NCBI GenBank assembly: GCA_900659855.1
Contig: CAACVI010000009.1
Span: forward strand, 1 to 58,667
Reading direction: 5' to 3'
Source of the DNA: Candidatus Desulfarcum epimagneticum
Lineage (GTDB): Bacteria > Desulfobacterota > Desulfobacteria > Desulfobacterales > CR-1
DNA length: 58,667 bases
Position numbers and translations under genes: made by a program. A model generated the notes under the pieces. That model searched no databases and was not told the origin of the DNA. It saw nothing but the letters and a program-made list of their open reading frames with translations. Position 1 is the first letter of the stretch, and each line of letters starts with the position of its first letter. Of this stretch, positions 32,164 through 41,005 are shown piece by piece.

Positions 32164-32347
32164 AGATTTTTTCCGTGCGTGGTAACGAATGGTCAAACCC
32201 CCAGTGAATATCCACAATGTCGTCCGGATTCCCTTTGATGACATGGGGTCTTGAAATCAAATTTTCAAGTTTAGTGGTCTTTTTTTCCTCTTGATGGATC
32301 CTGTCGGGAGAATCAGGGGGCAAACCGTCATTCGATGGCTCAGGCAT
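32156..32347 (-). CDS. Possible 63-residue leader gene of the TIR operon
   Basis: A hydrophilic 63-residue frame (MPEPSNDGLPPDSPDRIHQE to PRTEKIYD) whose stop overlaps the TIR start, which would couple translation. No family is recognised, and no clear ribosome-binding site precedes its ATG. It may be a real small gene or the tail of a lost one; the repeat boundary lies about 150 bases upstream. Confidence 0.4.
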   Translation of the reverse strand: MPEPSNDGLPPDSPDRIHQEEKKTTKLENLISRPHVIKGNPDDIVDIHWGFDHSLPRTEKIYD

Positions 32348-32503
32348 ATCGTTTTCAATTCCCTCGGCTATGGCGTTTTGGGATGGCCTTATTTTTTAAC
32401 CACAATGAAGGCGCCAATGTCAATAATGGCGCCTTATGCCTGGCGGCGCAATATAAAAATACGGATGAAATTTTGTATGGGGCGGGAAGGGTTGGTCTGT
32501 TTG

Positions 32504-32772
32504 AGGGCAGGCACGGGGGCCTGCCCCTACGGCGATGTCGCGTCGTCCAATCTGCCCCTGCCAGGTTTCTGGGGTAGGGGCGATTCGCGAATCGCCCTTG
32601 TAGGCGCCCCCCGGTATTGAAAACAAACGCCGTTCCGCGTCAATCTGGATGTGGATTGGATGGCAGGGGCGAAAAATTTTTCGCCCCTGCGGTTCGCCGA
32701 CGGGGAAACCATTTGCATGGCGAGGGTCGGCCGACGAGGGGCGGTTCACGAACCTCCCCTGCCCCCGGAACG
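32504..32772 (+). repeat. Right direct repeat flanking the conflict locus
   Basis: A composite palindromic repeat of about 269 bases matching 25630-25897 in the same order and orientation: CAGGC-type, CGATTCGCGAATCG-type, CGAAAAATTTTTCG-type and GGTTCACGAACC-type units. The last palindrome carries point changes. Open frames here are artefacts of the repeat. Confidence 0.75.
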
Positions 32773-32786
32773 TCGGAGAAAAAAAA

Positions 32787-32815
32787 TTGACACCACTCAG
32801 GAAAAGTAGTATTTT
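32787..32815 (+). promoter_or_regulatory. Promoter of the MazEF-like pair
   Basis: TTGACA (32787-32792) and TATTTT (32810-32815) are 17 bases apart. The transcription start would fall at about 32822, the A of the antitoxin ATG, so the mRNA may be leaderless. It begins 15 bases after the flanking repeat ends. Confidence 0.6.
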
Positions 32816-32821
32816 GGCAGT

Positions 32822-33052
32822 ATGAAAATTAAAACATCTATCACAATGACAGAAGAAGTCCTCAGGGCCATTGATCCTCACATCGGGGAATACAAAAGTC
32901 GATCGGAGTTCATCGAGACGGCGGTTGTCAAATTAATTGCCCAGTTGGCCCGGAAACAAGCTGAGCAACGCGATCTTGAGATCATTAATCAACATGCGGA
33001 CGCGTTCAATATTGAGGCCGAAGACGCCCTGGCTTATCAGGTTCCGCTGTGA
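32822..33052 (+). CDS. Ribbon-helix-helix antitoxin
   Basis: A 76-residue protein with an N-terminal RHH DNA-binding module ([19 protein letters not shown], then [16 protein letters not shown]) and an acidic tail ([18 protein letters not shown]) that would wrap the toxin. It should neutralise the MazF-like toxin and repress its own promoter. The stop overlaps the toxin GTG start by four bases, standard for such pairs. Confidence 0.82.
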   Translation: MKIKTSITMTEEVLRAIDPHIGEYKSRSEFIETAVVKLIAQLARKQAEQRDLEIINQHADAFNIEAEDALAYQVPL

Positions 33053-33381
33053 AACGGGGCGAGCTGTATCGTGTGCGACGGCCATCCTCTAATGATCCGA
33101 AGAAATTCCGGGTATTCGTCATTGTCAGTCGCCAAATTCTCATTGATTCCCGTTTCTCCACAGCGATTTGCGCCCCCGTCTATACCACTTATGACAACCT
33201 CTCCACCCAAGTCCCCATTGGAATCAACGAGGGACTCAAACATGACAGCAGCATTCACTGCGATGAACTCATGAGTCTGCCAAAATCCATGTTGACACAT
33301 TATGTCGGCAAACTCCCCTCCGAAAAGTCACGCCTTCTGGATAGGGCCCTGATCATTGCCCTGCAATTATATAACGAATAA
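33049..33381 (+). CDS. MazF/PemK-type toxin
   Basis: A 110-residue endoribonuclease toxin: N-terminal [20 protein letters not shown] with the RG(E/D) start motif, [10 protein letters not shown] strand, [12 protein letters not shown] and the C-terminal [20 protein letters not shown] with conserved polar residues of the MazF fold. It would cleave mRNA when the antitoxin is lost. It begins with GTG, coupled to the antitoxin. It sits in repeat-rich DNA beside the TIR operon and may stabilise the island. Confidence 0.85.
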   Translation: MKRGELYRVRRPSSNDPKKFRVFVIVSRQILIDSRFSTAICAPVYTTYDNLSTQVPIGINEGLKHDSSIHCDELMSLPKSMLTHYVGKLPSEKSRLLDRALIIALQLYNE

Positions 33382-33559
33382 AAACAAGTATTATGGGAAA
33401 GGACCCTGTTGGACGAAGTGTCCGGCCGCATGGTATTTTCTCTATATCGTTTCATGGCCAAACACATGGAATGTCGGGTTTCGTTCCTTAACCAACCTGC
33501 AGCCGTTGCCCCTGCGGCATCGTGAGATCCAATGAGGCGTGGGAATAGGGTTTGCCGGG

Positions 33560-33816
33560 GATTTTGGGGTAGGGGCGATTCGTGAATCGCCCTTTCGGGC
33601 GTGCCCAGGCGTTGAAAACAAAAAATCCGTTTCGCGCCAATATGGAGGTGGATTCGATGGCAGGGGCGAAAAATTTTTCGCCCCTAAGGTCAAACCAAAC
33701 GCCATGGGTATGATACGGACATGGATTCGGGGTTTGGGGCGCGGGGGATTTTTCGGTTTTTCATATTCACAGGAACGGTTGACCGAACAAGGGCGACCGC
33801 AAGGGTCGCCCCTACT
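33560..33816. repeat. Composite palindromic repeat
   Basis: It contains GGGGCGATTCGTGAATCGCC, the GGGGCGAAAAATTTTTCGCC unit and a terminal AGGGGCGACCGCAAGGGTCG unit with the same linkers as 25360-25600. The terminal unit supplies the stop codon (TAG of TAGGGGCG on the minus strand) of the gene ending at 33812. Bases 33382-33560 between toxin and repeat hold nothing recognisable. Confidence 0.8.
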
Positions 33817-34642
33817 GTACATATTTGTTTCGGATGATTTCAGCAATCGCTTTTGTTTCCCTGAGATTTCTTCCTGTGGTTTTAAGCGCCATTCCCAGGC
33901 CCTGGTCGGTGTCGGGCAGCACAATCTCGATATTGCCTGCGGGGGAAAGCTTGCGGATGATTTTTTTCTCATGCGGATTAAATGGGATTGAATTGATCAC
34001 ACCGATCACATAAGGGGATTTCACTATTTTCCGGGCGAATTTCAGAAGCGTGTCCTTGCCGTGATCATCCCGCAGGACTATTTTTTTGTTTGCGGGCGAT
34101 ATATCGCATTCCACCAATTCGATTTCCGTATTTTCATCCAGCCATTCCCGGAACGCGACTGTTTTAAAATGATCGGGTTCAGCGACGCATAAGACGGTGA
34201 CGGCGCGTTTTTCTTCACCCTGGATTTCCAGTGTATGGGCCATTTCTCGCCAGCGGGGAGCCGAGAGATATCCGATTCCGATGGTCGAATACAGATACGC
34301 CGCCGCAAGACCATACGTTTCCCATTTTTTTCCATCCATTTGAATAAAAAAAGCGTTTTCAATATAGCGTTTTTCCTCAACCGAATCATCATCAATGAAC
34401 GGGTAGCGCGACAGGCCTCTCAAAAGCGTCCCCATCGTCCTGTGATCATTGCAAAAGTCGTTCAAAGTGTAGGCGGGGGCCAAAAAAATCTCATCAAAGG
34501 CGTCTTCGAAGCGTATTTTGTTAAAATGAAATTTGTTCGCTGCTTTAAAGGTGGCGACAAAATCTTTCACACGCTCAAAAGCGCCCGCTTTGGTCTCGCA
34601 AAGGGGTTTGACGGAAAGCTCATTGAATATTAAATCCGTCAC
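33812..34642 (-). CDS. Unrecognised third protein of the DUF262 cassette
   Basis: A 276-residue soluble protein not matched to a family. The C-terminal half (about 150-270) alternates strands and helices: AVTVLCVAEPDH, IELVECDI, KIVLRDDHGKDTLLKFARKI, SPYVIGVINSIPFNP and NIEIVLPDTDQGLG, a Rossmann-like pattern possibly of a nucleotide-binding or nuclease-like fold. It begins with GTG one base after the ATPase stop, so it is co-translated with it. Its stop codon lies in a palindromic repeat, so the natural C terminus might have been altered. It may be the effector of the cassette (inference). Confidence 0.6.
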   Translation of the reverse strand: MTDLIFNELSVKPLCETKAGAFERVKDFVATFKAANKFHFNKIRFEDAFDEIFLAPAYTLNDFCNDHRTMGTLLRGLSRYPFIDDDSVEEKRYIENAFFIQMDGKKWETYGLAAAYLYSTIGIGYLSAPRWREMAHTLEIQGEEKRAVTVLCVAEPDHFKTVAFREWLDENTEIELVECDISPANKKIVLRDDHGKDTLLKFARKIVKSPYVIGVINSIPFNPHEKKIIRKLSPAGNIEIVLPDTDQGLGMALKTTGRNLRETKAIAEIIRNKYVQ

Positions 34643-34643
34643 G

Positions 34644-35732
34644 TCACACCAGTTTCAGAAGCTGATTGTTCCATTCGTCCAGAAAATCTTTGGGATAGGC
34701 GCTCAGCTCCCCTCTTTCGTCCACATCAATTTCAGTGATTTCAGTGTGCTGCTCGTTTTTCGTGGTTTTTTTCGTGAAATAGGAAAATGCCACATCGCTT
34801 GGAGGGATCAGACCGTCTTTGATGGCGACCCGGACGCCGTTGATGATGTGGTCGCTGTGGGTTTCAATAAACAGCTGGACGCCGGCGGCGGCCGACATGG
34901 CCATCAGCTTTCCCAGTTTCACCTGCCCCCTGGGATGAATATGGGCTTCGGGGTTTTCCATGATCAATATGCTTTCTTTCCCCGCGGCCAGAAGAGATGT
35001 GATGATGGATAACACATAGGAGACGCCGAATCCCACATTTCCGGGCCGGAATGAGTCAGTTCGCCCCAGCCCGAGATTAAACCGGTAGTTCAGCAGTATC
35101 TTGTCGATCCCGGGCACTTCGACCACATTCAATGCGATCCCGGGGGAAATTTCGCCAAGCCACCCATTCACCTGGTTCATGAGGGTCAACTCTTGGGTTC
35201 CCTCGTGTTTTAAGCGCTCGTCAATCTTAAAACGGTTTCCGTTGACATGAAGAAAATGGGGCGCGTATTCTCCCCTTTCCCCTATTTTTCCCGATGAAAC
35301 GGACGGTTGGGAGGTTTCATACATCATCATGGGGCCAAGCCGCTCAGCGGAAAGATAGTGAAAGCTGGCGAACAGTCGGGAAAGGGTTTCGGGCGCGTAT
35401 CGCTGTCTGGATTCCAGGAATTCGTATTCCTGGCGATAATCAAAGGACCATTCCAGCCTGCTTGAATCGTCAAGGAACAGGGAAAAATCAATCTTGTCCT
35501 CGGGGGCGAACTGACACAGCGCGTCTTTTCCCTTCCCGATATCCACGAGAGGCCCGTTCAGTTTCAAAATCCCCCCCGACGCGATTTCATCGCTTTGTTT
35601 AAGAAGCAGAAGGGTTTGAATAAACGAGCTTTTTCCCATTCCATTCAGGCCGGCCAGCAGGTTCAACCGCCGGGTGGCCACCTGGATATCTTTTAATGAT
35701 TTAAAGTTTCTAACGCCGATTCCCTTAATCAT
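34644..35732 (-). CDS. AAA ATPase with DUF3696-type C terminus
   Basis: A 362-residue SMC/OLD-like ATPase: N-terminal IGVRNFKSLKDIQV, Walker A GLNGMGKSS near residue 35, ABC-like signature region GVSYVLSIITSLLAAG, Walker B ILIMENPEAHIHPRGQ and the switch His in ETHSDHIING. The C-terminal segment GELSAYPKDFLDEWNNQLLKL has the DUF3696 form. Such ATPases are common regulators in phage-defence operons. It overlaps the upstream DUF262 gene by four bases. No TOPRIM domain is fused. Confidence 0.82.
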   Translation of the reverse strand: MIKGIGVRNFKSLKDIQVATRRLNLLAGLNGMGKSSFIQTLLLLKQSDEIASGGILKLNGPLVDIGKGKDALCQFAPEDKIDFSLFLDDSSRLEWSFDYRQEYEFLESRQRYAPETLSRLFASFHYLSAERLGPMMMYETSQPSVSSGKIGERGEYAPHFLHVNGNRFKIDERLKHEGTQELTLMNQVNGWLGEISPGIALNVVEVPGIDKILLNYRFNLGLGRTDSFRPGNVGFGVSYVLSIITSLLAAGKESILIMENPEAHIHPRGQVKLGKLMAMSAAAGVQLFIETHSDHIINGVRVAIKDGLIPPSDVAFSYFTKKTTKNEQHTEITEIDVDERGELSAYPKDFLDEWNNQLLKLV

Positions 35733-36871
35733 TTAAATAAAATCTCCAATAAAACCTCCGAAACCAGGTTTTGTATTTTTTGGAACCGCGTGACGACTTT
35801 GTTTTTTTTCCCGGTCCCGGACGATATGGCCCCTCGAAAAGAAGAGTCGTCTTTGCAAAGTTCGGCAAAATTTTCAAGGACCCTTTCCTTTTCTGTGATG
35901 AGAGAGAGGCAATCTTTGCGAGGCAGTTTCGCCAGGGCCACGGACCAGACCTCAAAAAGGGCCTTGTTAATGGGCTTTCTTCTGAGGGGATACAAGTCCG
36001 CGTTCCGGAAGGCCCAGTCATTGAATATCCCATGCGCAGTCTCCATGGATTTTATGAAATTTTCTTTGATTTGACCCCTTTCCCGTTTTGAAAGAGACGC
36101 GATCCGTGCCATGGAGCGGTTCAAAAAGGAGTCCAGGTCGGGAACATACTCTTCAGGGGAATGAATGTAAAAGGCGACAAACCGGGTGACGAATTCCCGG
36201 TCCAGCATTCGTGAAGAAGCAATTTTATTTCCCGTGGCCAGCTTGAAAGCGTCAAGTCCGGCCAGATCCGCCACCAATCCCGACGGAATCCCCTGGTTCA
36301 AAGCGTGCCGAATTTCCTGGGAAGTCAGGACCAGTCCGCCGGTGTTGATTCGTTTAAAGATGTTATATTTGACTTGATCCGGTGTTCCGGGCTTGATGAT
36401 ATAGGCGGTCACCTGGGTGGAGTCGATGGTTCGCTTCAGGGTCCGGGGCAGCTCATCATATGTTTTGCCTTCCAGATCTTTTAGAAATTCCAAGCCGTTA
36501 AGGGTCAATTCCTTGTCGATGACGAATTTTTTGAGGGAGGTCAGGCGCTGAAGACCGTCCACCACCAACCATTTTTCATCGTCGGAGCCGTCGAAATAAA
36601 ACGCCGGAAGGGGAAATTTGATCAGTATGGATTCAATCAGCCGGCTTTGTTTTTCCGCCTCCCACAAGTCGTCGCTGCGCTGAAAATCAGCATACAGATC
36701 AATCTCGGGGGGGGTTTGGGAGAGCCGGTCGATCAGGTTGTAAATGGTGGGCGATTTGACATCAATATCGATCTCAGCCGGATTGAAAGGGTCCTCCATA
36801 AGGGAGGACCCCATGTCTTCCTCTTCGACTGGAATTTCCCGGTACAAATCGTCGTTTATTTCATTTTCCAT
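35729..36871 (-). CDS. DUF262 (GmrSD/ParB-like) protein
   Basis: A 380-residue protein whose first half is a DUF262 domain: IYNLIDRLSQTPPEID, QRSDDLWEAEKQSRLIESIL and the key WLVVDGLQRLTSLKKF motif (DGxQR type), which in GmrS-like proteins is a nucleotide-binding/NTPase site. The C-terminal half is helical without an HNH motif, so it is not a full GmrSD nuclease. The ATG at 36871 is preferred over a TTG six bases up. It lies 50 bases after ileS and starts the three-gene cassette. Confidence 0.8.
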   Translation of the reverse strand: MENEINDDLYREIPVEEEDMGSSLMEDPFNPAEIDIDVKSPTIYNLIDRLSQTPPEIDLYADFQRSDDLWEAEKQSRLIESILIKFPLPAFYFDGSDDEKWLVVDGLQRLTSLKKFVIDKELTLNGLEFLKDLEGKTYDELPRTLKRTIDSTQVTAYIIKPGTPDQVKYNIFKRINTGGLVLTSQEIRHALNQGIPSGLVADLAGLDAFKLATGNKIASSRMLDREFVTRFVAFYIHSPEEYVPDLDSFLNRSMARIASLSKRERGQIKENFIKSMETAHGIFNDWAFRNADLYPLRRKPINKALFEVWSVALAKLPRKDCLSLITEKERVLENFAELCKDDSSFRGAISSGTGKKNKVVTRFQKIQNLVSEVLLEILFK

Positions 36872-36921
36872 CGGCAAAACCCATGATTAAGAACATGACG
36901 CATATCCCGCTCGCAAGCCCA

Positions 36922-39741
36922 TCACAAAACCGCCAAAGTCTCCCGGCATCGTTCGCAGGCCGACGGATGCTCCGCGTCGTCTCCCACGGTGGCGTCGATG
37001 ACCCAGCACCGGGCGCATTTTTCGCCGGGCGCTTTTTCCACCCGGATTTTGAGCCCCGGGATGTCGTCGCTTTCGTAGGCGCCGTTGAAATCGCCGTCTT
37101 TGGAGACATCGGCCTTGGAGACGATGAAAAAGGCGCGCAGCTCGTCTTTGTATTTTTCCAGGATGCCCATGAGGTCGTCGTCTTCGGCGGCCAGGGTCAC
37201 GGCCGCGTCCAGGGAATGGCCGATGGTTTTGGCGGCCCGGGCCTCCTCCAGCGCCCGGGTGGCCTCCCCCCGGACCTGCAAAAGGCGCCCCCACGTCTCC
37301 CCGAGTTCCCGGTCGCCCCAGGCCGGGTCGGGCTCGGGAAAGGCGGCCAGGTGAACGCTGGACTCTTTCTTTTCCGCGCCGGGCATATAGGGCCAGATCT
37401 CTTCGGCGGTGAAGGACAGGATGGGCGCCATGATCCGGACAACGGCGTCCAGGATCGCGGCCATGGCGGTCTGGGCGCTTCTTCGCTGATCAGAGGCCGG
37501 GGGCGAGGTGTAGAGCCGGTCCTTTAAGATATCCAGGTAAAAAGCCGAAAGGTCGATGGCGCAGTAATTGTTGAGCGAATGATAGACCGTGTGAAACTCG
37601 TAGGCGTCGTAGGCTTTCCGGGACTTTTGAATGAGACCGGACAGGCTTTTCAAGGCGAAGCGGTCGATTTCGGCCATGGAGGCGAAGGGGACGGCGTCGG
37701 TTTCGGGGTCGAAGTCGGACAGGTTGCCCAGCATGAACCGGCACGTGTTCCGGATTCTCCTGTAGGCGTCGGTGAGCTGTTTCAGGATGGAGCCCGAGAT
37801 TCTCACGTCGTCCTTGTAGTCCGAGGCGGCCACCCAGAGGCGAAGGATTTCGGTTCCGTGCTGCTTGATCACCTTTTCCGGCGCCACCACATTGCCCACG
37901 GATTTGGACATCTTTTTGCCCTTTCCGTCCACCACGAACCCGTGGGTCAGGACCGATTTAAACGGCGCGCTTCCCCGGGTTCCCACGGCGGTGAGAAGGG
38001 AGCTGTGGAACCATCCCCGGTGCTGGTCGCTGCCCTCCAGGTAGAGATCGGCGGGCCAGGACAGCTCGGGCCGGGCCTCTAAAACCGCGGCGTGGCTGAC
38101 CCCGGAGTCGAACCACACGTCCAGGATGTCGGTTTCCTTTAAAAAGACGCCGTGGCCGCAGTCTTCGCACACCGCGTCTTCGGGCAGGATGTCGGACGCC
38201 TCTTTCTCAAACCAGGCGTCGGCGCCGCGCTTTTTGAACAGATCATACACCGCGTCGGCGATGTCTTTGTTTAAAAAGGGTTTTTCGCATTTTTCGCAGT
38301 AAAACACCGGGATGGGGACCCCCCACGCCCGCTGGCGGGACACGCACCAGTCCGGCCGGTTTTCGATCATGCCGTAGATCCGCTCCCGGTCCCGCCGGGG
38401 GACCCATTCCACCCGGTCGATCTCCTCCAGGGCCTTTTGCCGAAGGCCCGTCTGGTCCATGGGGATGAACCACTGGGGGGTGGCGCGGAATATCACGGGT
38501 TTTTTGCACCGCCAGCAGTGGGGATAGGAGTGGCTCATCTTTTCGGTGGCCAGAAGCGCCTTTTTCTCATCCAGCATGGCGATGATGTCCGGGTTGGCCG
38601 AAAAGATGAATTTTCCGCCGAAATGATCCAGCTCATCCACAAAAACCCCCCGGTCGTCCACCGGCGAATAGATGTCCAGACCGTGTTCCAGGCCGGCCTC
38701 ATAGTCTTCCCGTCCGTGTCCCGGCGCCGTGTGAACGCAGCCGGTCCCGGCCTCCAGGGTCACGTGGCCGGCGGAAAGGATCAGGGAGGAGCGGGGATAA
38801 AGGGGATGCAGGCATTCCTTTTTTTCCAACACATCGGCGTCGAACTCGGCCAGGACGGAAAAATCGGAAAAACCGAAGGTGTTCATGCAGGGCTCCACCA
38901 GGTCCCGGGCCATGATCAGCGCCTCGTTTTCGCCGGCGGAGACGGCGGCGTAGCGGAAACGGGGATGGATGGCGATTCCCAGGTTGGCGGGAATGGTCCA
39001 GGGCGTGGTGGTCCAGATGACCACAGACACGGTTTTCCCGGAAAGCCCGGGGACGGCGTCGCTGATGTCGTCTTTTAAGCGAAATTTCACATAGATGGAG
39101 GGGGAGCTTTCATCCGCGTACTCAATCTCGGCCTCGGCCAGGGCGGTCTTGCAGTCGCAGCACCATAAAATGGGCTTTTTGCTTCGGACCAGATCCCCGT
39201 TCAGGGCGAATGAGCAGCATTCCCGGGCGATGGCGGCCTCATAGGCGTAGTTCATGGTCAGGTAGGGGTTTTCCCAGTCGCCGAAAACGCCCAGGCGTTT
39301 GAATTCGTTTCGCTGAATGTCGATGAATTTCTCCGCGTACCGGCGGCAGCGGCGGCGGATGTCAAGGGTCATTTCAGCCGACGGAGCGCCGGCGGTCTTT
39401 TTTTTGCCCATCTCCTTTTCCACATTGTGCTCAATGGGAAGACCGTGGCAGTCCCAGCCCGGAACGTACACGGCGTCGTATCCCGACATCTGTCTGGACT
39501 TGGCCGTCATGTCCTTGAGCACTTTGTTTAAAGCCGTTCCGATATGGATGTGGCCGTTGGCGTAGGGAGGGCCGTCGTGGAGGATGAACGGGGTCCGGCC
39601 CTCTTTTTTCGAGACCTCCCGGATGGTCTGATACAGGCCGGAGTCTTCCCATTGTTTGATCCGCTCAGGCTCTTTTTGAGCGAGGTTGGCTTTCATGGGG
39701 AATGGGGTTTTGGGCAGGTTCAGCGTTTTTTTGTAGTTCAT
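36922..39741 (-). CDS. ileS: Isoleucyl-tRNA synthetase
   Basis: A 939-residue class I aminoacyl-tRNA synthetase charging tRNA-Ile. [14 protein letters not shown] (HIGH motif) is near residue 55 and KKMSKSVGN (KMSKS) near 600. The editing domain includes [16 protein letters not shown], and the C-terminal zinc finger CARCW...CERC is present. Length is normal for bacterial IleS. The start at 39741 has AGGAG close upstream; an extension of eight residues is possible but lacks a site. It is essential housekeeping and anchors the minus-strand run. Confidence 0.97.
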   Translation of the reverse strand: MNYKKTLNLPKTPFPMKANLAQKEPERIKQWEDSGLYQTIREVSKKEGRTPFILHDGPPYANGHIHIGTALNKVLKDMTAKSRQMSGYDAVYVPGWDCHGLPIEHNVEKEMGKKKTAGAPSAEMTLDIRRRCRRYAEKFIDIQRNEFKRLGVFGDWENPYLTMNYAYEAAIARECCSFALNGDLVRSKKPILWCCDCKTALAEAEIEYADESSPSIYVKFRLKDDISDAVPGLSGKTVSVVIWTTTPWTIPANLGIAIHPRFRYAAVSAGENEALIMARDLVEPCMNTFGFSDFSVLAEFDADVLEKKECLHPLYPRSSLILSAGHVTLEAGTGCVHTAPGHGREDYEAGLEHGLDIYSPVDDRGVFVDELDHFGGKFIFSANPDIIAMLDEKKALLATEKMSHSYPHCWRCKKPVIFRATPQWFIPMDQTGLRQKALEEIDRVEWVPRRDRERIYGMIENRPDWCVSRQRAWGVPIPVFYCEKCEKPFLNKDIADAVYDLFKKRGADAWFEKEASDILPEDAVCEDCGHGVFLKETDILDVWFDSGVSHAAVLEARPELSWPADLYLEGSDQHRGWFHSSLLTAVGTRGSAPFKSVLTHGFVVDGKGKKMSKSVGNVVAPEKVIKQHGTEILRLWVAASDYKDDVRISGSILKQLTDAYRRIRNTCRFMLGNLSDFDPETDAVPFASMAEIDRFALKSLSGLIQKSRKAYDAYEFHTVYHSLNNYCAIDLSAFYLDILKDRLYTSPPASDQRRSAQTAMAAILDAVVRIMAPILSFTAEEIWPYMPGAEKKESSVHLAAFPEPDPAWGDRELGETWGRLLQVRGEATRALEEARAAKTIGHSLDAAVTLAAEDDDLMGILEKYKDELRAFFIVSKADVSKDGDFNGAYESDDIPGLKIRVEKAPGEKCARCWVIDATVGDDAEHPSACERCRETLAVL

Positions 39742-39810
39742 TGGCTCCTCGTTATGTGTTTTCATTTTGCGGGTTTGTCATTTCTGAACTCGGGACAAAG
39801 AAAAAACCGA

Positions 39811-40449
39811 TCAAAAAAACGCCGAGGCGTTTTGGATCATTTGATCAAAATCAGATCGGGAAAGCCCGGCGCCCCTGGCCGTTTGAAGGGCCTGGTCCAT
39901 GTCGATGAGGTCCCCGGGCGCGTGGGAGTCGGTGTTCAGAACCATGCGGGCGCCGGTTTCAAGGGCCATTTTCGCCACATGCCCGTTGGCCAGGCAATGG
40001 CCCTTGCGGGCCGAGATTTCCAGGCAGACGCCCCGGTCCCGGGCCAGCTCCGCCTCTTCCCGGGAGATCAGGCCCGGATGGGCCAGAATGTCGATGTCCG
40101 ACTCCAGGGCCGCCCGGTTGGTTCCGGGCGCCACAGGCTCGACAAGGGTTTCCCCGTGGACGATCACCAGCCGGGCGCCCAGTTCCCGGGCCTTTTTCGC
40201 CAGGTCCGGAATCAGGGGCGGCGGAACATGGGTGATCTCGATGCCGGGGATAATGTGAATGTCCATGACCCGGCTTAAGGAATCCGCCGCCTCCACGATC
40301 CGGGGGATGATGAAATCCATGTTGGACATGTCCCCGTGGTCGGTGATGCCCAGGACCCGGATTCCTTTTCGCTCGGCCCGGCGGGCCAGCTCGGCCGGAA
40401 TCAGAACGCCGTCTGAAAAAATGGAGTGGGTGTGAAGATCAATCATCAT
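39811..40449 (-). CDS. PHP-domain phosphoesterase
   Basis: A 212-residue PHP protein: MIDLHTHSIFSDG (metal motif I), GITDHGDM (II), IIPGIEITHV (III), LAHPGL and the C-terminal NTDSHAPGD (IV), a complete set of metal ligands. Such small histidinol-phosphatase-type PHP enzymes hydrolyse phosphoesters, and the substrate here is unknown; a role in histidine biosynthesis is not supported by the context. Starts three bases after the bifunctional nuclease gene. Confidence 0.85.
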   Translation of the reverse strand: MMIDLHTHSIFSDGVLIPAELARRAERKGIRVLGITDHGDMSNMDFIIPRIVEAADSLSRVMDIHIIPGIEITHVPPPLIPDLAKKARELGARLVIVHGETLVEPVAPGTNRAALESDIDILAHPGLISREEAELARDRGVCLEISARKGHCLANGHVAKMALETGARMVLNTDSHAPGDLIDMDQALQTARGAGLSRSDFDQMIQNASAFF

Positions 40450-40452
40450 AGG

Positions 40453-40950
40453 TCATACCATGTATTTTCCGAAATCATCCGTGGAGAGTTTTTCCAGGTA
40501 CTCGGCCCATTTTTTTCCCTGATCGCTTTTGTCCATCATTTCGGACTTCAAATCAATGGTCTTGAAATCCTCCAGCACCCGTTTCTCCACGTATATGGGC
40601 GCCTTGAAGCGCAGGGCCAGGGCGATGGAGTCGCTGGGCCGCGCGTCCACGCTGAAATTCCGCTCCAGCGTCTTGAGATGAATCCGGGCGTAATAGGTGT
40701 TGTCCACAATATCGTTGATTTCCACGCTGGTGACGGTCATGTCCAGTTTGGTCAGGACATTTTTAAACAAATCGTGGGTCATGGGCCGGTCAAAGGCCAC
40801 GCTCTGCAAAGACGCCGCGATGGAGGAGGCTTCTAAAAGCCCCACCCAGACCGGAAGCGCGCGCTCCCCGTCTTCGGATTTTAAGATGACGATAGGAGAA
40901 TGGGTGGATGGATCCACAACCAGTCCGGCGATATTCACTTTGATCAGCAT
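40453..40950 (-). CDS. Bifunctional nuclease family protein
   Basis: A 165-residue BFN (DUF151) protein: VNIAGLVVDPSTHSPIVILK, LPVWVGLLEASSIAASL, and the signature FSVDARPSDSIALALRF. Members have DNase/RNase activity in some bacteria and plants, though the bacterial role is poorly known. It lies between miaB and the PHP gene. Confidence 0.85.
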   Translation of the reverse strand: MLIKVNIAGLVVDPSTHSPIVILKSEDGERALPVWVGLLEASSIAASLQSVAFDRPMTHDLFKNVLTKLDMTVTSVEINDIVDNTYYARIHLKTLERNFSVDARPSDSIALALRFKAPIYVEKRVLEDFKTIDLKSEMMDKSDQGKKWAEYLEKLSTDDFGKYMV

Positions 40951-41005
40951 CTCTTTCTCCTTTCAACCGGTTTGCCCGGTCCGTCTGTTTTTAAGTCGGA
41001 TTAAA

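Noticed and set aside
24700-36921. DGR reverse transcriptase or template repeat
   Set aside because: I looked for a YADD/FADD-type protein and for an AAC-rich copy of the tails; neither is visible in the window, so the DGR itself is not annotated.
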